From Rhyzopertha dominica (lineage: Eukaryota; Arthropoda; Insecta; Coleoptera; Bostrichidae): DNA of 64,000 nucleotides. The notes beneath the pieces were generated by a model. The model searched no databases. It saw nothing but the letters and a program-made list of their open reading frames with translations, and was not told the DNA's origin. Shown piece by piece: positions 10,101 through 19,772 of the stretch. Location: contig QCXZ01000064.1 in assembly GCA_025024175.1 (NCBI GenBank), positions 12,586,001-12,650,000 on the forward strand. Reading direction: 5' to 3'. The stretch's first letter is position 1. Every line of letters begins with the position of its first letter. A program made the position numbers and the translations under genes.

Positions 10101-12445
10101 TTGCAAGTGCAAAACATGTTTTTAAAGTATATTTCTCCGTAGAATTCAGAAATACTATCAGTTTTTCTCCAAACTGCAACGGTTGATTAAAAATAGCAAA
10201 AAAACAGCTAAAAATGGCAAAAATAACAGTTATGATTTTCTTTGACGTTGCCAGTAACGTAAAAATATGAAAAAATTCATGGTAATGAATTTTGTTAACA
10301 TACATCACATATATTTTTTTAGCCTTGCTTCTGTAGTAGATGTCAAAAAAATTAAATTTAAAATATTTAAACGTTTCTAGAAATTTGAATTTTTACTCAC
10401 TTTTTTTCTTAATGCCATCTTATAGCGTTTGAAAAAAACTACAATTTAAGGAAAAATGAAATATTTAGGTCAAAAATTGAATTTATGATTAAAAAACTGA
10501 TATTCACAAAATAATTTTTTTTGAGGTTATGTTTTTGATTTTTGAGCTAAAATTTTGCAAATAGTAATCGTATTTCATGCTAAATATTCCCATATTTTTT
10601 TGATTCCGATGCCTTCTAAGGCACTTTTGACCCCCCTTATCCGGCTAGGCCCTTTACATAAGATTGAAACTAATTATACGAGGGTGAATGCTTTCAGCGT
10701 CCATAATATAAGATAAAATATTATCTTATTGAAACTAATTGACAAAAAGTATTTAATGAAAGGAAGGTTCTGAAAGTTGTTGTCGATTTTTGACCCATTA
10801 CGATTTTTAGGCCACTATATAGTTAAGAGCAAAATTTTGATGCAGAGTATTTGGCAAGCGAAGGTCTCTCGGGATGAAGAAATACCTCAATATTTACAAA
10901 AGAAATGGAGGGTAGGTAGTATCCACACAAGAAGGGTCTGACAGAAAAGTTCAGATAGTTTGTATGCAAACAAACTCAGGCTTCTACTAGAGACCTGTGA
11001 CAAAAGAGTGTCCGATTTTTGGAGACAAGTTTCGACGACTTGTGAACTTTAAGGGAAGAAAATGTTGAGGAAGTATTAGAAAAATAGATATAGCCATGAA
11101 TTCAGATTCTTTTAGACATTAGAAAGTTGTACTAAAATAGTATTGTGAAATACAAGATTTCTGAATAAAGGTAATAAAAAATAGTATCTTACCAACAATG
11201 TTCATAATGTGTATATTTCCATAAGAAACAACGTAATATAAAAGGCATTTAAGGCATCAAATACAAACTGCTATTGAAATTATAATTATTTTAGACAATA
11301 TAAACTACTATTATATATCAGTTTAGTAATATGATAGGTAAACACGTTAAGTGGTATAACGTTTGTCTAGTAAAGATCTACTTTATGTAACTGGTGGTAA
11401 AAATAGTTACCATTTTGAGTGCAAAACACTGCTTTGGTTCCTGATATTGTACAGCCTAACTTAAACGAAAGCTAGTTGTACTGAGGCTTTCACAGCCTGG
11501 GTTACCATGACCTCTTTCAGGTGATAAGACTGTTGATGCAGATAGTCCTTCTTAGCAGAATGTTTATCTAATGTTTCGCTGACGACTGTGGCCTGCATCA
11601 TCAGAGAATTGTCGTCCATGTTTTACTGTGTATCATCACTCTCTGAGCTAAACAAGTCAAGGACAAACGACAATTCTCTAATGATGTCGGTCACAGTCAT
11701 CAGCGAAATGTTAAGTAGACGTTCTGCTAATAATGAATATCCGCATCTACAGCCTTACCACCCGAAAGATGCCATGGCTTCAAGCTAACTTGTTTTATTT
11801 AGTTCTGCCGAACAACACGGACGTCAAGATGATTTACGGAAACTAACACCATTCTGAACATGTTATAACAATACTTACTTCAAGTCCTGCACTAAACCAG
11901 TGTTGCTGATAATGATTACATATATCTTGAACGTCTGCTATCCGTTGCAAAGTTTCATGGTGTGTACCTCTTACATTACTCTTCTTTAATTGTGGTTTAA
12001 CTAAAGCAATCTTTTTTATCCTAGTTTTATTATCACTTATGCCTAAAACACGAGTCCAGTTTACCATTTCACGCATACCCATTGCTTGACTACATACCTA
12101 TAATACTGTGAGAAACCGAATTAGAATCGTTAATTTCCAATTTTATTGGTTTTTGAAATCCGTTGCATTTGTACAGAATGTCCGTATCTACAGTACTTTT
12201 TTCACAAGAATAGGTCTTATTAGAGACATAACTTTCAGATTTCTTCTGTTTTACGTAGTAGCTGTTTACGACCGGGGAAGCAGCGTGATGGCCGTTGTTG
12301 GTAGGCGTTACTATCCCATTGCACCTTAAAAAAAGCCATAAGTAAGTGAAAATATATACGAATAATAAGTTTTCATGCTCACCTCTGTGTTATTTTCATC
12401 CCTGGATTGAACATCTTCAGGTTTAATGTATAAAAACAAACACCT
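929..12445 (-). CDS. INO80D: INO80 complex subunit D, C-terminal portion (5' end not found)
   Basis: INO80D is a metazoan accessory subunit of the nuclear INO80 chromatin-remodelling complex. Exons in transcript order are: a tentative 12445-12383, then 12097-11879, 2802-2395, 1392-1230 and 1176-929. All junctions are GT-AG and the frames join without a stop. The diagnostic part is exon 2802-2395. It has the cysteine/histidine cluster CRQIALPCARYCTRHI followed by CTAKFADNTQCSVPVFDITH and a CPEHARKR block, a pattern I recall from INO80D proteins. A lysine-rich linker and an acidic C-terminus follow. The exon ending at 11879 (ICNHYQQHW) matches the family's helical stretch before this zinc finger. 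The first zinc finger of the family and the start codon were not found, so the 5' end may lie elsewhere or be missing. KANSL2 shares the finger type but matches less well. The 9-kb intron is filled with transposons. Confidence 0.8.
1230..1392 (-). CDS. INO80D: INO80D basic-linker exon
   Basis: The exon encodes DNYKLYQEAKPKKLRKK and then RPQKRNKKKKKPISK, a strongly lysine/arginine-rich linker probably used for nucleic-acid contact or nuclear import. The acceptor AG is at 1394-1393 and the donor GT at 1229-1228. It enters in phase 0 from the zinc-finger exon and leaves in phase 1. Confidence 0.75.
1393..2394 (-). other. INO80D intron of about 1 kb
   Basis: AT-rich intron with a consensus donor (GTAAGT from 2394). 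Short imperfect inverted matches occur around 1845-2010 and 2040-2060 (TTGATCTTGATAAAT-like), but they are too weak to name an element. Confidence 0.5.
2395..2802 (-). CDS. INO80D: INO80D zinc-finger exon
   Basis: A 136-codon exon, phase 0 at both ends. It starts with a charged helix (RLKLE then SREERLEITRY), continues through a linker with KQIVKGKVGQPNGLKQ, and ends with the Cys/His finger. Single N bases at about 2746, 2785 and 2805 fall in the exon and its acceptor, so two residues and the base before the acceptor AG are unresolved. The acceptor is read as NAG at 2805-2803. Confidence 0.8.
2874..3750. repeat. Complex palindromic repeat, block order X-Y-X'-Y'
   Basis: Block X (about 2874-3140) recurs as its reverse complement at about 3270-3623. 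Block Y (about 3140-3265, with ACCTTCTAGCCAATCAACAC) recurs inverted at about 3623-3750 (GTGGTGATTGGCTAAAAGGT). The two halves are therefore not a simple hairpin: the inverted half is in permuted order. No coding potential is seen. It lies in the large INO80D intron, just upstream of the zinc-finger exon on the minus strand. Confidence 0.75.
4153..4406 (+). mobile_element. Single-arm copy of the 48-kb palindromic element
   Basis: This segment matches the right arm of the palindrome at 48048-49087. Shared stretches include CATACATGGTAATGACAC, AACTATGAAGCAATATTTAT and AAAAGACCTACAATTTGA. The outer TIR tip (ACAGGGTCCGCC) is not present, so it is truncated. It shows that this family has more than one insertion locally. 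Confidence 0.8.
4740..5345 (+). pseudogene. Decayed mariner transposase (SETMAR-type)
   Basis: The N-terminal half of a mariner transposase can be read across frames. It has the HTH segment YGLTSKQC, EKLMSIFGNEAPHKTKVY and FAEFKRRR, then NIDAALEKVLSDRQVTYNEI, EASLG and WIPHNLT. Downstream, in broken frames, come KNGCLFL, VTLEDK, TVNADWYA and ELRKN, matching the family's middle region. The C-terminal catalytic part is missing: sequence passes into BEL/Pao near 5370. Stops and frameshifts show it is dead. Confidence 0.85.
6254..7172. mobile_element. piggyBac-like non-autonomous element with TTAA duplication
   Basis: It is flanked by TTAA at 6250-6253 and 7173-7176. The ends are inverted: GAGGGGCATTTACTTGGAG on the left, and the right end reads GAGGGGCGTTTACCTATAG in reverse. 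A TTAA target with short G-rich ends is the mark of the piggyBac superfamily. The 919-bp interior has no transposase. The insertion sits inside BEL/Pao pol coding sequence, which resumes on the other side. Confidence 0.8.
7327..8408 (+). repeat. Left arm of long-TIR transposon
   Basis: About 1,082 bp, AT-rich. It contains TGCCTTAGAAGGCA near the tip and GTCGCTGTCGTCATTAATTA near the inner edge. It has a short extra segment at about 8350-8372 relative to the other arm. No coding content is evident. Confidence 0.85.
8563..8706. repeat. Terminal segment of an interspersed repeat, copy 1
   Basis: It shares GAATCTGCAACCTTC, AGCTTGGCAG and the end GAATCATTTATAGAAACCCT with 23205-23375 and 39815-40029. 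The CCCTGTATA end resembles a Tc1/mariner terminus. It lies in the central loop of the long-TIR transposon, so it is probably a later insertion or a captured fragment. Confidence 0.7.
8715..9530 (+). pseudogene. Decayed DDE transposase inside the long-TIR element
   Basis: The reading moves between frames: LISSLFALQRL, then HFNHTITNV, LIEDGTYLIHDTN, FRRKSYSGQKYAHLVKPF and YFVDVVGPLLAN, then DTFILDRGLQDVVKDL, PRKQLTAVKAH and LVTMFRWIEEAV. The DGTY, VDRG-like and R-W-x-x-E signatures fit a DDE_Tnp_4 (HARBI1-like) nuclease. At least two frameshifts and several stops make it inactive. The superfamily is inferred from remembered motifs and should be treated as provisional. Confidence 0.65.
9598..10654 (-). 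repeat. Right arm of long-TIR transposon
   Basis: About 1,057 bp, the reverse complement of 7327-8408 with scattered mismatches and small indels. It includes a (TA)n run near 10000-10018 that differs in length from the other arm. Confidence 0.85.
11483..11786. mobile_element. Hairpin MITE of about 300 bp
   Basis: Two halves are imperfect inverted copies. The left has TTAGCAGAATGTTTATCTAA then GTTTCGCTGACGACTGTG. The right, in reverse, has TTAGCAGAACGTCTACTTAA then TTTCGCTGATGACTGTG. The left tip GGCTTTCAC and the GTTTCGC core are shared with the hairpin at 42706-42900, which suggests one superfamily. Non-coding. Confidence 0.75.
11879..12097 (-). CDS. INO80D: INO80D upstream coding exon
   Basis: A 73-codon exon, phase 0 at both ends, with a strong donor (GAA|GTAAGT at 11879-11878) and acceptor AG at 12099-12098. 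It encodes VCSQAMGMREMVNWTRVLG and ends RIADVQDICNHYQQHWFSAG plus LE. Its end joins in frame to RLKLE of exon 2802-2395 and gives a continuous charged helix, as in the family. The tool-like start at 12082 is internal, not a true start. Confidence 0.65.
12383..12445 (-). CDS. INO80D: Possible further upstream INO80D exon
   Basis: The short open segment FLYIKPEDVQSRDENNTE ends at a good donor (GAG|GTGAGC, GT at 12382-12381) in the phase needed by exon 12097-11879. The acceptor (GTGTAG) has a weak pyrimidine tract. Acidic content fits the region before the helix, but the evidence is only splice phase and composition. Confidence 0.35.
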
Positions 12446-13680
12446 CTACACACATTTTAATTCCATATTTATTTACACCCCAATGTCGTGTTACGCCAGA
12501 TTAATATAAAGATCCGATAAATAACCATTAAGCACTTACAAAAAGACTATATTATGCAAGTTATGGAGATTGAATTACCTTCTCTTTAAAAATTCGTGTT
12601 GACAGGTCATGTAAGGTTATGACTGACGACAATAAACTTTGGAATACGTAGGTAAAAAATTGTTACTAATATTATCTAAGTGTTTTCTCTATTATGCTTT
12701 AAACTTTAATATCACTTGAATTTACAATGAAAAACATTTACCACGGATATTTTTCTAAAACATTATTAACAAAGTCAATTATTTTGACAAATGACAAAAC
12801 TGTAACATGCAGGGCTGCCACTACAAAACTCATACACAATTATTAGTTAGCGTTAAAAATCCCTAAAATTTATTAAAATCGCGGGCGTTTTTATTAACTT
12901 TAACGATTACCCATCAACTTACGCGGTATTAAACCAGCTGAAATCGAACACATTACAATTGTTCTCAATGCACAGCGTGTAAGTAAACACTAGTAAACCA
13001 CCCTTTGTGTTTTTCTGAATCTACCATTTACCGTCACGTGCCTTGCATAACCTCTAAAAATCACTAAAATTTAAAAATAGCGGGAAAATTATACAGTGAA
13101 AGCGCGACAGAGAATCGGCATTCCGGACTTTTTCCGCCGTAAGGAAAGACTAGACAATTAGCACTAGTTTTATTGTTTTGTTAATTAGAAAAACATTTTT
13201 TAAAGCATTGAACATGTTGTTAAGTACCTACTTAGGTTTGTTTCAAATTTTTATCGTTGCTAGAAAAGAATAGCTGAGCCGTATTGACTATATCTATACC
13301 TAAATTATTTCGTTACTACTTGCAACAGAACATGCGTTTTTCCAGTCTAGCAGTTTTATAAGAATAAGACATGTTATCCAAATAAAAACATAGTATCAGG
13401 AGGTACTTTCGTTAAATGTGCGTGTAATATAAAAAGCATGATTTTCCTTATGTAGGTATGTATACATAACTATATAGTTATACAATCGCAACAAGTACAT
13501 TNATTCCAAAACGTTATACTGCCGCATANAAAGTCTCGAACTACAACGCAGCTGATGTTGCTTTGACATAATAATATTGTCCCCAACGAGAAAGGATCGG
13601 TTTCAATTAAGTAAATGATACCATCCAGAAGAAACTGGTAAAAGCTGTACACACGATGTCGGAAAATAAATTTTCGCGCA
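12446..13680. other. Spacer between INO80D and the first INAF gene
   Basis: AT-rich sequence without a recognised gene. Missing 5' exons of INO80D could lie here, but no zinc-finger coding stretch was seen. N bases occur near 13502 and 13530. Confidence 0.4.
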
Positions 13681-14031
13681 TGTGTTGTATTTCAGATACC
13701 TGACAAGCGAGATCCTCGTTTTAATATTTGTTTGCTTTTGGTTAGTTTCGCACACAGCCGACCCAACCGCAAGCGGAAAGCGTCACTAACCGCGAGTTTT
13801 CGCGGTTTCCACGGGACTAAAGGGGCTTACCCTCGCCAATGAATAGAGTGATAAGTGAGATCATCAAGCTGCGGCCCGATTAAACAAACAAATTAAATTT
13901 ACTCCTGTGAGATTAGCTTAGAAATTCACAAATTGGAACAAAAACCTACGGAATTGCACATCGCGGAATTACTTTTTTGTGCGCTTGCATAGGTGGCAAA
14001 TTGTGCTGGTAAGATACGGAGTGCTCCAAAA
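13681..14031 (+). promoter_or_regulatory. Probable promoter/5' UTR of first INAF gene
   Basis: The region just upstream of the start codon is richer in CpG than its surroundings (13750-13830). It contains a perfect 8-bp stem, AACCGCGA-GTTT-TCGCGGTT, at 13788-13807. No clear TATA box was seen at a fixed spacing, and the transcription start is not defined. Confidence 0.35.
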
Positions 14032-14373
14032 ATGTCTCTCGAAGAGCCGGATATAGAACTAAGCAAACCCTTTTCTTCTCAAGTCACAGAAAATAAGTGC
14101 CCAACACTTAGCCAAACCAAGCAGCCGTCGAAGTTAGTGAGGGTTTTAACGGTTCTAGCTTACATACTCAGCGTCTCGATGGTTGCGATACTCCTTTCTG
14201 TTTACTATATTTTTATCTGGAAAGGAGGAAATCCTCAGACAATGCCTTTAACGTCGTGTGAGTTTGACCAAAGCAGTCAGCCCCAAAATTTGGAAAGACA
14301 TACCTTCGTCGAAGACGCAGGAACAACGGATGGATTGGAAGATAACATCACTTCCACGTTTGATCCAGGTTGA
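14032..14373 (+). CDS. INAF-motif single-pass membrane protein, first paralogue
   Basis: A protein of 113 residues starting at ATG 14032 (context CCAAAAATGTC). An in-frame upstream GTG is not used as the start. The INAF signature KLVRVLTVLAYILSVSMVAI plus LLSVYYIFIW lies at about residues 38-67 and forms one transmembrane helix. In Drosophila, INAF proteins are small membrane partners needed for TRP channel function in photoreceptors; vertebrates have INAFM1/2. The N-terminus is polar and the C-terminus acidic (FVEDAGTTDG). It ends at TGA 14371-14373. A downstream splice cannot be excluded, because the second paralogue continues into another exon. The orthologue within the inaF-A to -D set is not determined. 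Confidence 0.85.
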   Translation: MSLEEPDIELSKPFSSQVTENKCPTLSQTKQPSKLVRVLTVLAYILSVSMVAILLSVYYIFIWKGGNPQTMPLTSCEFDQSSQPQNLERHTFVEDAGTTDGLEDNITSTFDPG

Positions 14374-15342
14374 TATAAGTAATAAATGTGCGGTTGATGT
14401 TGTCAATTTCATATTCCATACACTCATGCAGCATTGCTTTCTCATAAAAAATCGACTCAATATCTTTTTGTTGCTGTAGAATAATCATCACTCGTGGACT
14501 ATAGTTTTTCATTTAGTTTAGCGTTACATTGAATGTTGCAGCCAAACCTCATACGACATTTTCATTCTCAGTCTTTATGATTAGAATGAATTACGTAGAA
14601 ATGGAGCTTGTTGTTTTGCTTGTTTAGCAACGCTAGTACATATTTTTCAAACTCTCCAAATAGTTTCTGTTTTGCAGATGAAAGAAGGATTTCGTTGATG
14701 ATGAATTGTATAATTATAATTTGGCTTCCAAAATAAACAGAGCTGTTTGCTTTTATTATTATCATTATTTTCAGCTTGTAAGTAATGTTCAAATATCTAT
14801 TTGGTATTTTCAAGTTCACAAAATCTTTCTTTCATTTCCCAACCAGGCAGTTTCTTCATGAAACAGTAAATAAATTTTGCTAGTTTATACAGAACATTTT
14901 CTACTAAAACAAATAAATAGCGGCACTGATTTTTATGACCGTGCTATAAAATTACAGTAGATTATTTTTACGAAAAAGATATATGGCAATACCTTCAAAT
15001 TGGCCCTGAAGGTGCTATGGAAAGATCACTAGAAGTAGTGACCTTTGTGCTTTACCTACACACGTACCTACCTACGTCAAATAAGTAACGCATTTTTAAC
15101 GAATAAACAAATCTAGTTTGTTTATAAATCAAGTACTCGTAAAATAGAAGCTGTATTATGAACAGAAACGCGTAATAACTGAGTGATTTTGGGTACTAAT
15201 AACTAAACAGGCAATTAAGAAAAATTAATAAACTACAGTTTTATGCAAATCTTCGGTAGTAGTAACTCTCAACATAAAACCATTGGAAACGCGTGCATAC
15301 TTAATAATTTACTGTCTATTCTCGTTTGATAATTAGTATCTA
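14374..15342. other. Spacer after first INAF gene
   Basis: AT-rich with no recognised gene or repeat. The first part is probably INAF 3' UTR. Confidence 0.4.
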
Positions 15343-17252
15343 CTGGTACCATCAGATATCTGTTAGGGTTAAATCGGCAAATAAAATAGATGTGCAGCAG
15401 TAGCCCAGGTAGCAAACCGCTTATCGGAGCTCATTTTGGGCCTATAGACTCTGGAGCAAACAGATACTTAGGTATTGTAGGTATTCAGGAAGTTCTCCTT
15501 ACTTTATTGGGGCCGCTGTCCGAAGCTAACGCAAGCACATACAATGAGTTAGTTATATCTAATAGCTTTTAGAATTTCAAACTTTAATCGTAATGTGTCG
15601 ATTAAAATTACAGGATTTTTCTCAGAAGGTAGGTAGGTGTAGAATCCTCTCCCAAATTTCGAATAATTGTTAAAGGCATTTTGAACACTATAACCATCTC
15701 ATTGGAAGTGTGCGTTCAGTGTGTACTTACCTACGTTCAGTGTGCGTTTTAATTTTATCATGGAATTTAGTTCCAAACTGAAAAATAAAAAGTTGTACGG
15801 CTAAACCCGAGAAGTTATCGCAAATGTGATACATTATGCGGCGAAAACCAGAGTCGGATCAACCATTAAAGGACCTCAAAAAAGTTCAGGAGTGTGCTGC
15901 CCTGGTGACTGGTGTCTAAGGAAATGAGAGCAACTGAAGATTGTAAACATCAAACAAGTTTTTTGACACCAGACACAAAATGAAGCAAGACTGCAAGCAA
16001 AAAGGGGTTGAAAAAAGGTATGGTTTGGTTACAGTAATGGCTCCTTTGTATTATGAAAATATGCTCATAATTATTTTATTTGGTTCGCTAAAACAAGCTC
16101 ATTTCTACTTTATTAGACATCCACAGTGAAGAGAATCCCCCAAAAAATCAAGAACGGAAATAATTATACAGGTTCTGAAACTAGTATTAGACGAGTCATG
16201 AAGAAAATGGGTTGTCTATGGGTGAAGACACAAACCAATCGCAAGCTACTTATGGAAAAACGGCATATTCAGCAGATGCGTCTTAATTAGCTGCGTAGGA
16301 TAAAGGAATATTATTAGGCAAATAGACCAATAATATAACCACATGGGTAAGACATATTCATCCCATACTCATCTGAAATCCTGGAGCGATGTGTGTTTAA
16401 GGACTAAATGAGAACAAAATTGGATGAATACCAAATGCTTATCTGAGGTTCAAATGGGTGATTACTACATTAAAATGAACTTCCAAAACTATAAAAAAAT
16501 GGGTGGAATAAAAATTGTTACCAAATTTGCCACAAATAAGTGTGCTGGTGATCGATAATGCGCCTTACCATAATGTGGAAGTCGAAAAGTGCCCTAATAT
16601 GTGCGTTCAAGGAAGGAAGAAATGATCGAATGGTTGCGAAGAAGAAATATTTTATTTTTACCGCCGAGTATATTAAAGGTCTAGTTGTACGAGTTGATAA
16701 AACTCCATAAACCCTCAGTTTCCAAACATACGTCATCGAGAAGTTGCTAAATGACAAGGGCCACGATGTTCTCCGACTTCCACCTTTATCACACTGACTT
16801 GAACCCCATTGACATGGTTTGGACTGCAATGAAGCACTTTGTTGCAGACAAAAACGTAGACTTCAATTTGGACAAGGTTGAATCGCTATGTGAGAGTGAG
16901 ACGAATTTTTCAATACATTGCTGCACAAGATTGGGAATCGTGCTGCCAACATGCCAAACAGCTGATTTTTTTTTTGCTGATAAGGAGCTTTTACTGTACT
17001 CTATGTGACAGTATAATAATCAGTTGCAAGCCAACAGTCTCTGTCACTGTGACTTAATTTTATTCGACTGTTTCGGATAGTTCCGATATTGAACATTTCT
17101 TATAGGTGATATTGTATAGAGCATATAGCTATAAGTATGTGTCTATGTATGTACTATATACGTCTATACACATTACCTCATTATGCGTTGAATTATAATG
17201 GCAGATAGGGCTGTACGCAAATTTCACCGGCACAGATATCTGACGGTACCAG
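15343..17252 (+). mobile_element. Tc1/mariner element, copy 1 (1.9 kb, degraded)
   Basis: The ends are inverted: left CTGGTACCATCAGATATCTG, right CTGGTACCGTCAGATATCTG in reverse, each flanked by TA (15341-15342, 17253-17254), the Tc1/mariner target. The interior matches the element at 55238-57055 in opposite orientation. Transposase remains read on the plus strand from about 15759 (MEFSSKLKNKK) to about 17005 and are broken by many stops. The C-terminal DLNPIDMVW box can be read only after a frameshift. Confidence 0.85.
15759..17005 (+). pseudogene. Transposase pseudogene of Tc1/mariner copy 1
   Basis: Fragments follow the order of the better copy at 55.6-56 kb: an N-terminal helix-turn-helix region, then a VIDNAPYHN-equivalent region near 16548-16580, and finally the TDLNPIDMVWTAMKHFVADK block near 16795-16855. 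Stops and frameshifts occur throughout. Confidence 0.75.
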
Positions 17253-19132
17253 TACCTATGCTGCGGCATGGATATCATATTCCTAAAATTTTCTTGGAGT
17301 TATTTTCTATAATAACATACCTACCTACCTAATCTTCTTAAACTTATTAGTCTATACTTACTATACATTATATTTTTTTCTTTTAAAGTAATAAGTAAAA
17401 CCTGAAATCCATTTCGTCATCTAAAAATTCTATTTTACATTTTTATTCAGCTTACTACTAAATTAAAGGTCATTTAATTAATTTATCATTTCTCAAAAAG
17501 CGTGCTCTTAGTACTTAGAGAACAACAAATATAGTTAAAGGTAAATCAAACTATACAGGGATTTAAAGTTCTAATTTCCTTTTGTAATAGTACGCTTTTT
17601 TTGTGTTGCTCTTGGTTCGTCTTAAAATACTATGAAAAGCATTTCTAATACATTCCCCGCTTTTCGAAGTAATGAGAATGTTAAGAAAAGCTTAGGCATC
17701 GTGGGGACGCCTACTTTTAACGGGTATAATCTGCAATAACCGGCGACTAATCTTCTATATTTTCCCCAAAAATATACCAAATAAGCACTTCATCTGTTCA
17801 CCTTTTTGCAATCTCAATTAACATTCAAACTCATTTAATGAAATTACGGTCCGCCACCCAAAAGGATTTCATCGATTGCCTAATTGAATTAGCACGTTAG
17901 TGGAAAGCTGAATAATTACTTTAGGATAGCGAATCGCACGCATTTCGACGCGCGCGAAACGCACGGGATAAAAGGAGAATAACCATCACTTTCCACAAAG
18001 TATTGCGAAACTAAAAGAATATTTTAGTAAATATGTGCAGCAGCAAAATCATTCCTATTATTTTCTTTTAACATGTAATTCTAACGGACGTTAATAATAA
18101 AAAAACGGATCAAGCACACGTAGCTCCTGTCTTGTAAATTAATTGTACCTACACTTTTATGCACATTTGAAATATGGCATGTTTGTCGTATTCGTCGTTT
18201 ATTGCATTAATGAAAATAAGACACTATTACTGTTACCTGTGAATAATAAGGGCACCATTGATTCTGCGACAACTAACTGGCAAGGAAGTATTGGGAGAGA
18301 TTATTACGGAGAAATAAGCAGGCAAAAATAACGAAGTTAGTTTGACAGTCGACATAAGTGAGAACATAGACAATTCAGTTTGTTGCAGCATCACTGCGAC
18401 GTACGTTCACGGCAACAACAAAATGATCTGCGGCTTACTTGACCCTGACCCGTTTTATATGATCGCCCGTTACATTAATTAATGGATTAAGTACATTTGT
18501 ATCCCTAATTTACACTCATGTTTCATCTCACAAAGGATATCCGCTTTAAATCCGCAAGACGTAAACAATAAGTAGAATGAATTTGATTCCTTCAGTATTA
18601 GAAGAACGCAATAAGAAAAACAAGTGAATATTTGCGAAATAATTTTATTCTGTTCATGGAAACCATGATTAATCACAAGGCTTTCCTGTGCCGTAGCACG
18701 AACAGGCTGAACGGCACCATCTTTATATCCAACTCGTCTTTTAAGTTTCTATGGCAAACTTTATCATTTTAATCTAAAAATAAAAAGAAGTCTCATCGAT
18801 TCAAATGTTTCATACTCTTACAGTGGATCGCATCAAGTCGGAGAAGTAGGTAAGAGATTTCTGAAGGCTGATATAAGCACGCACTTTAATCTTGTACGCA
18901 ATTAAAACATACTGTATAATAAACATTATGTTCGTATGTTAGTGATATACGGTTAATAGGTAGTTGCTATCTTGCAATACCCATAATATTCTGCAGAAAA
19001 TTTTATTAAATTTGTATCTGTCAGTAAATGAGATAGGTATACCTACATAAATATTATAGTGTTCGAAATTACTCCGACCTCCGTTTTTGAAGAATTAATG
19101 TTAGGATATGTGTAAAAAATGTTTAGTAATGT
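17253..19132. other. Spacer, no gene recognised
   Basis: Mostly AT-rich. Short GC-richer islands occur at about 17690-17745 and 17930-17975 (CGCGCGCG-like), without an open frame or known motif. A short plus-strand frame at 18143-18331 looks random. Confidence 0.4.
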
Positions 19133-19772
19133 ATACAAGGTGTTCAGAAAGGGAGTGCAATTTGTTTTTTTTAAATTATTGGTTGACGCGCGGTGGGATA
19201 TGTGGGGGGGGGGGCATGTAATACTGCGCAACTCGGTTTGTGGAAATTTTTAGTAATGGAGGCCTTGATCGGTCAACAGTCAACAGTCAACAGCGTGTGG
19301 TTTGTGTCCGAGTATACTACCAAATTTTGGTAACCAAAACAACCTTCGTTACTGCGTACACGTTTTAACATTCTAGCTTCACCCGAATATCAACCGGAAA
19401 TGGATTAAAATGGTTGAAGCGATAGGATCATCCGTTGTAATTCAAAATACTGGTCGCCATTGTTCCGTTATAGTCTAGCAAACGATCGAACGTGTACGAC
19501 AGTCCACAAGTGAAAATCCAACTGTGTTCGTAAGAGAAGCATTAAACATAAAAAAATCATCCCTCCATCAGAAGCACTATTTATATCTTATTAAGTCTTA
19601 ATATAAGGCATAAAAATTCAACTACCTAGTGAAGGAATTGAAGGAAACCGTTATTGTCCAATAAGCTCTTTTCGCGAATAGGTGACGTTAATTCCCACCC
19701 CGCAGTCCAGATGTGACTCATTTGGACTATTTCTTATGAGACTACCTTAATGAGAAAGACACCTTGTATTAG
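19133..19772 (+). mobile_element. Decayed Tc1/mariner-type element with TACAAGGTGT ends
   Basis: The left end reads TACAAGGTGTTCAGAAAG and the right end reads TACAAGGTGTCTTTCTC in reverse. Broken-frame transposase is visible: FVSEYYQ near the start, then near the right end a segment like GDVNSHPAVQM, LIWTISYETTL, which resembles the family motif for the last catalytic region (SPDLTPLDYFLWG type). It is heavily deleted relative to a full element. Confidence 0.65.

Larger units (their letters stand above)
7327..10654. mobile_element. Long-TIR DNA transposon (arms of about 1.08 kb)
   Basis: The left arm (7327-8408) and right arm (9598-10654) are inverted copies over their whole length. The tips are AAGGGCTTGGCCGGATAAAG and, from the right in reverse, AAGGGCCTAGCCGGATAAGG. 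The inner edges both hold CGGTTG(A/G)(T/C)CACTTTAGTTTGAT. TA lies on each side (7325-7326, 10655-10656), so a TA duplication is likely. The 1.2-kb centre carries a decayed transposase. It interrupts the BEL/Pao remnant, so it is younger than that. Arms this long are unusual for a cut-and-paste element. Confidence 0.85.
5370..11100 (+). mobile_element. BEL/Pao LTR-retrotransposon pol remnant, split by two insertions
   Basis: Three pieces of one degraded BEL/Pao polyprotein are colinear. At 5370-6249 the end of the protease region and the RT start can be read (RWTDTNTCKN, LEGPKNSPTWSYTNLGWVIH, KPGKLRFVFDAATKVNGK, DDFLLGSPGL). At 7177-7325 the RT region continues (FMDGYVCNAEEL across frames). 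At 10657-11100 it resumes with DPLRFLGHYIV, KSKILMQSIWQAKVSRDEE and IPQYLQKKW. The gaps are filled by the TTAA-flanked element and the long-TIR transposon. Frameshifts and stops are frequent. No LTR was recognised on either side. Confidence 0.8.

Noticed and set aside
13993..14031. Longer N-terminus for the first INAF protein starting at GTG
   Set aside because: GTG is not a usual insect start; the ATG at 14032 has good context and parallels the second paralogue.
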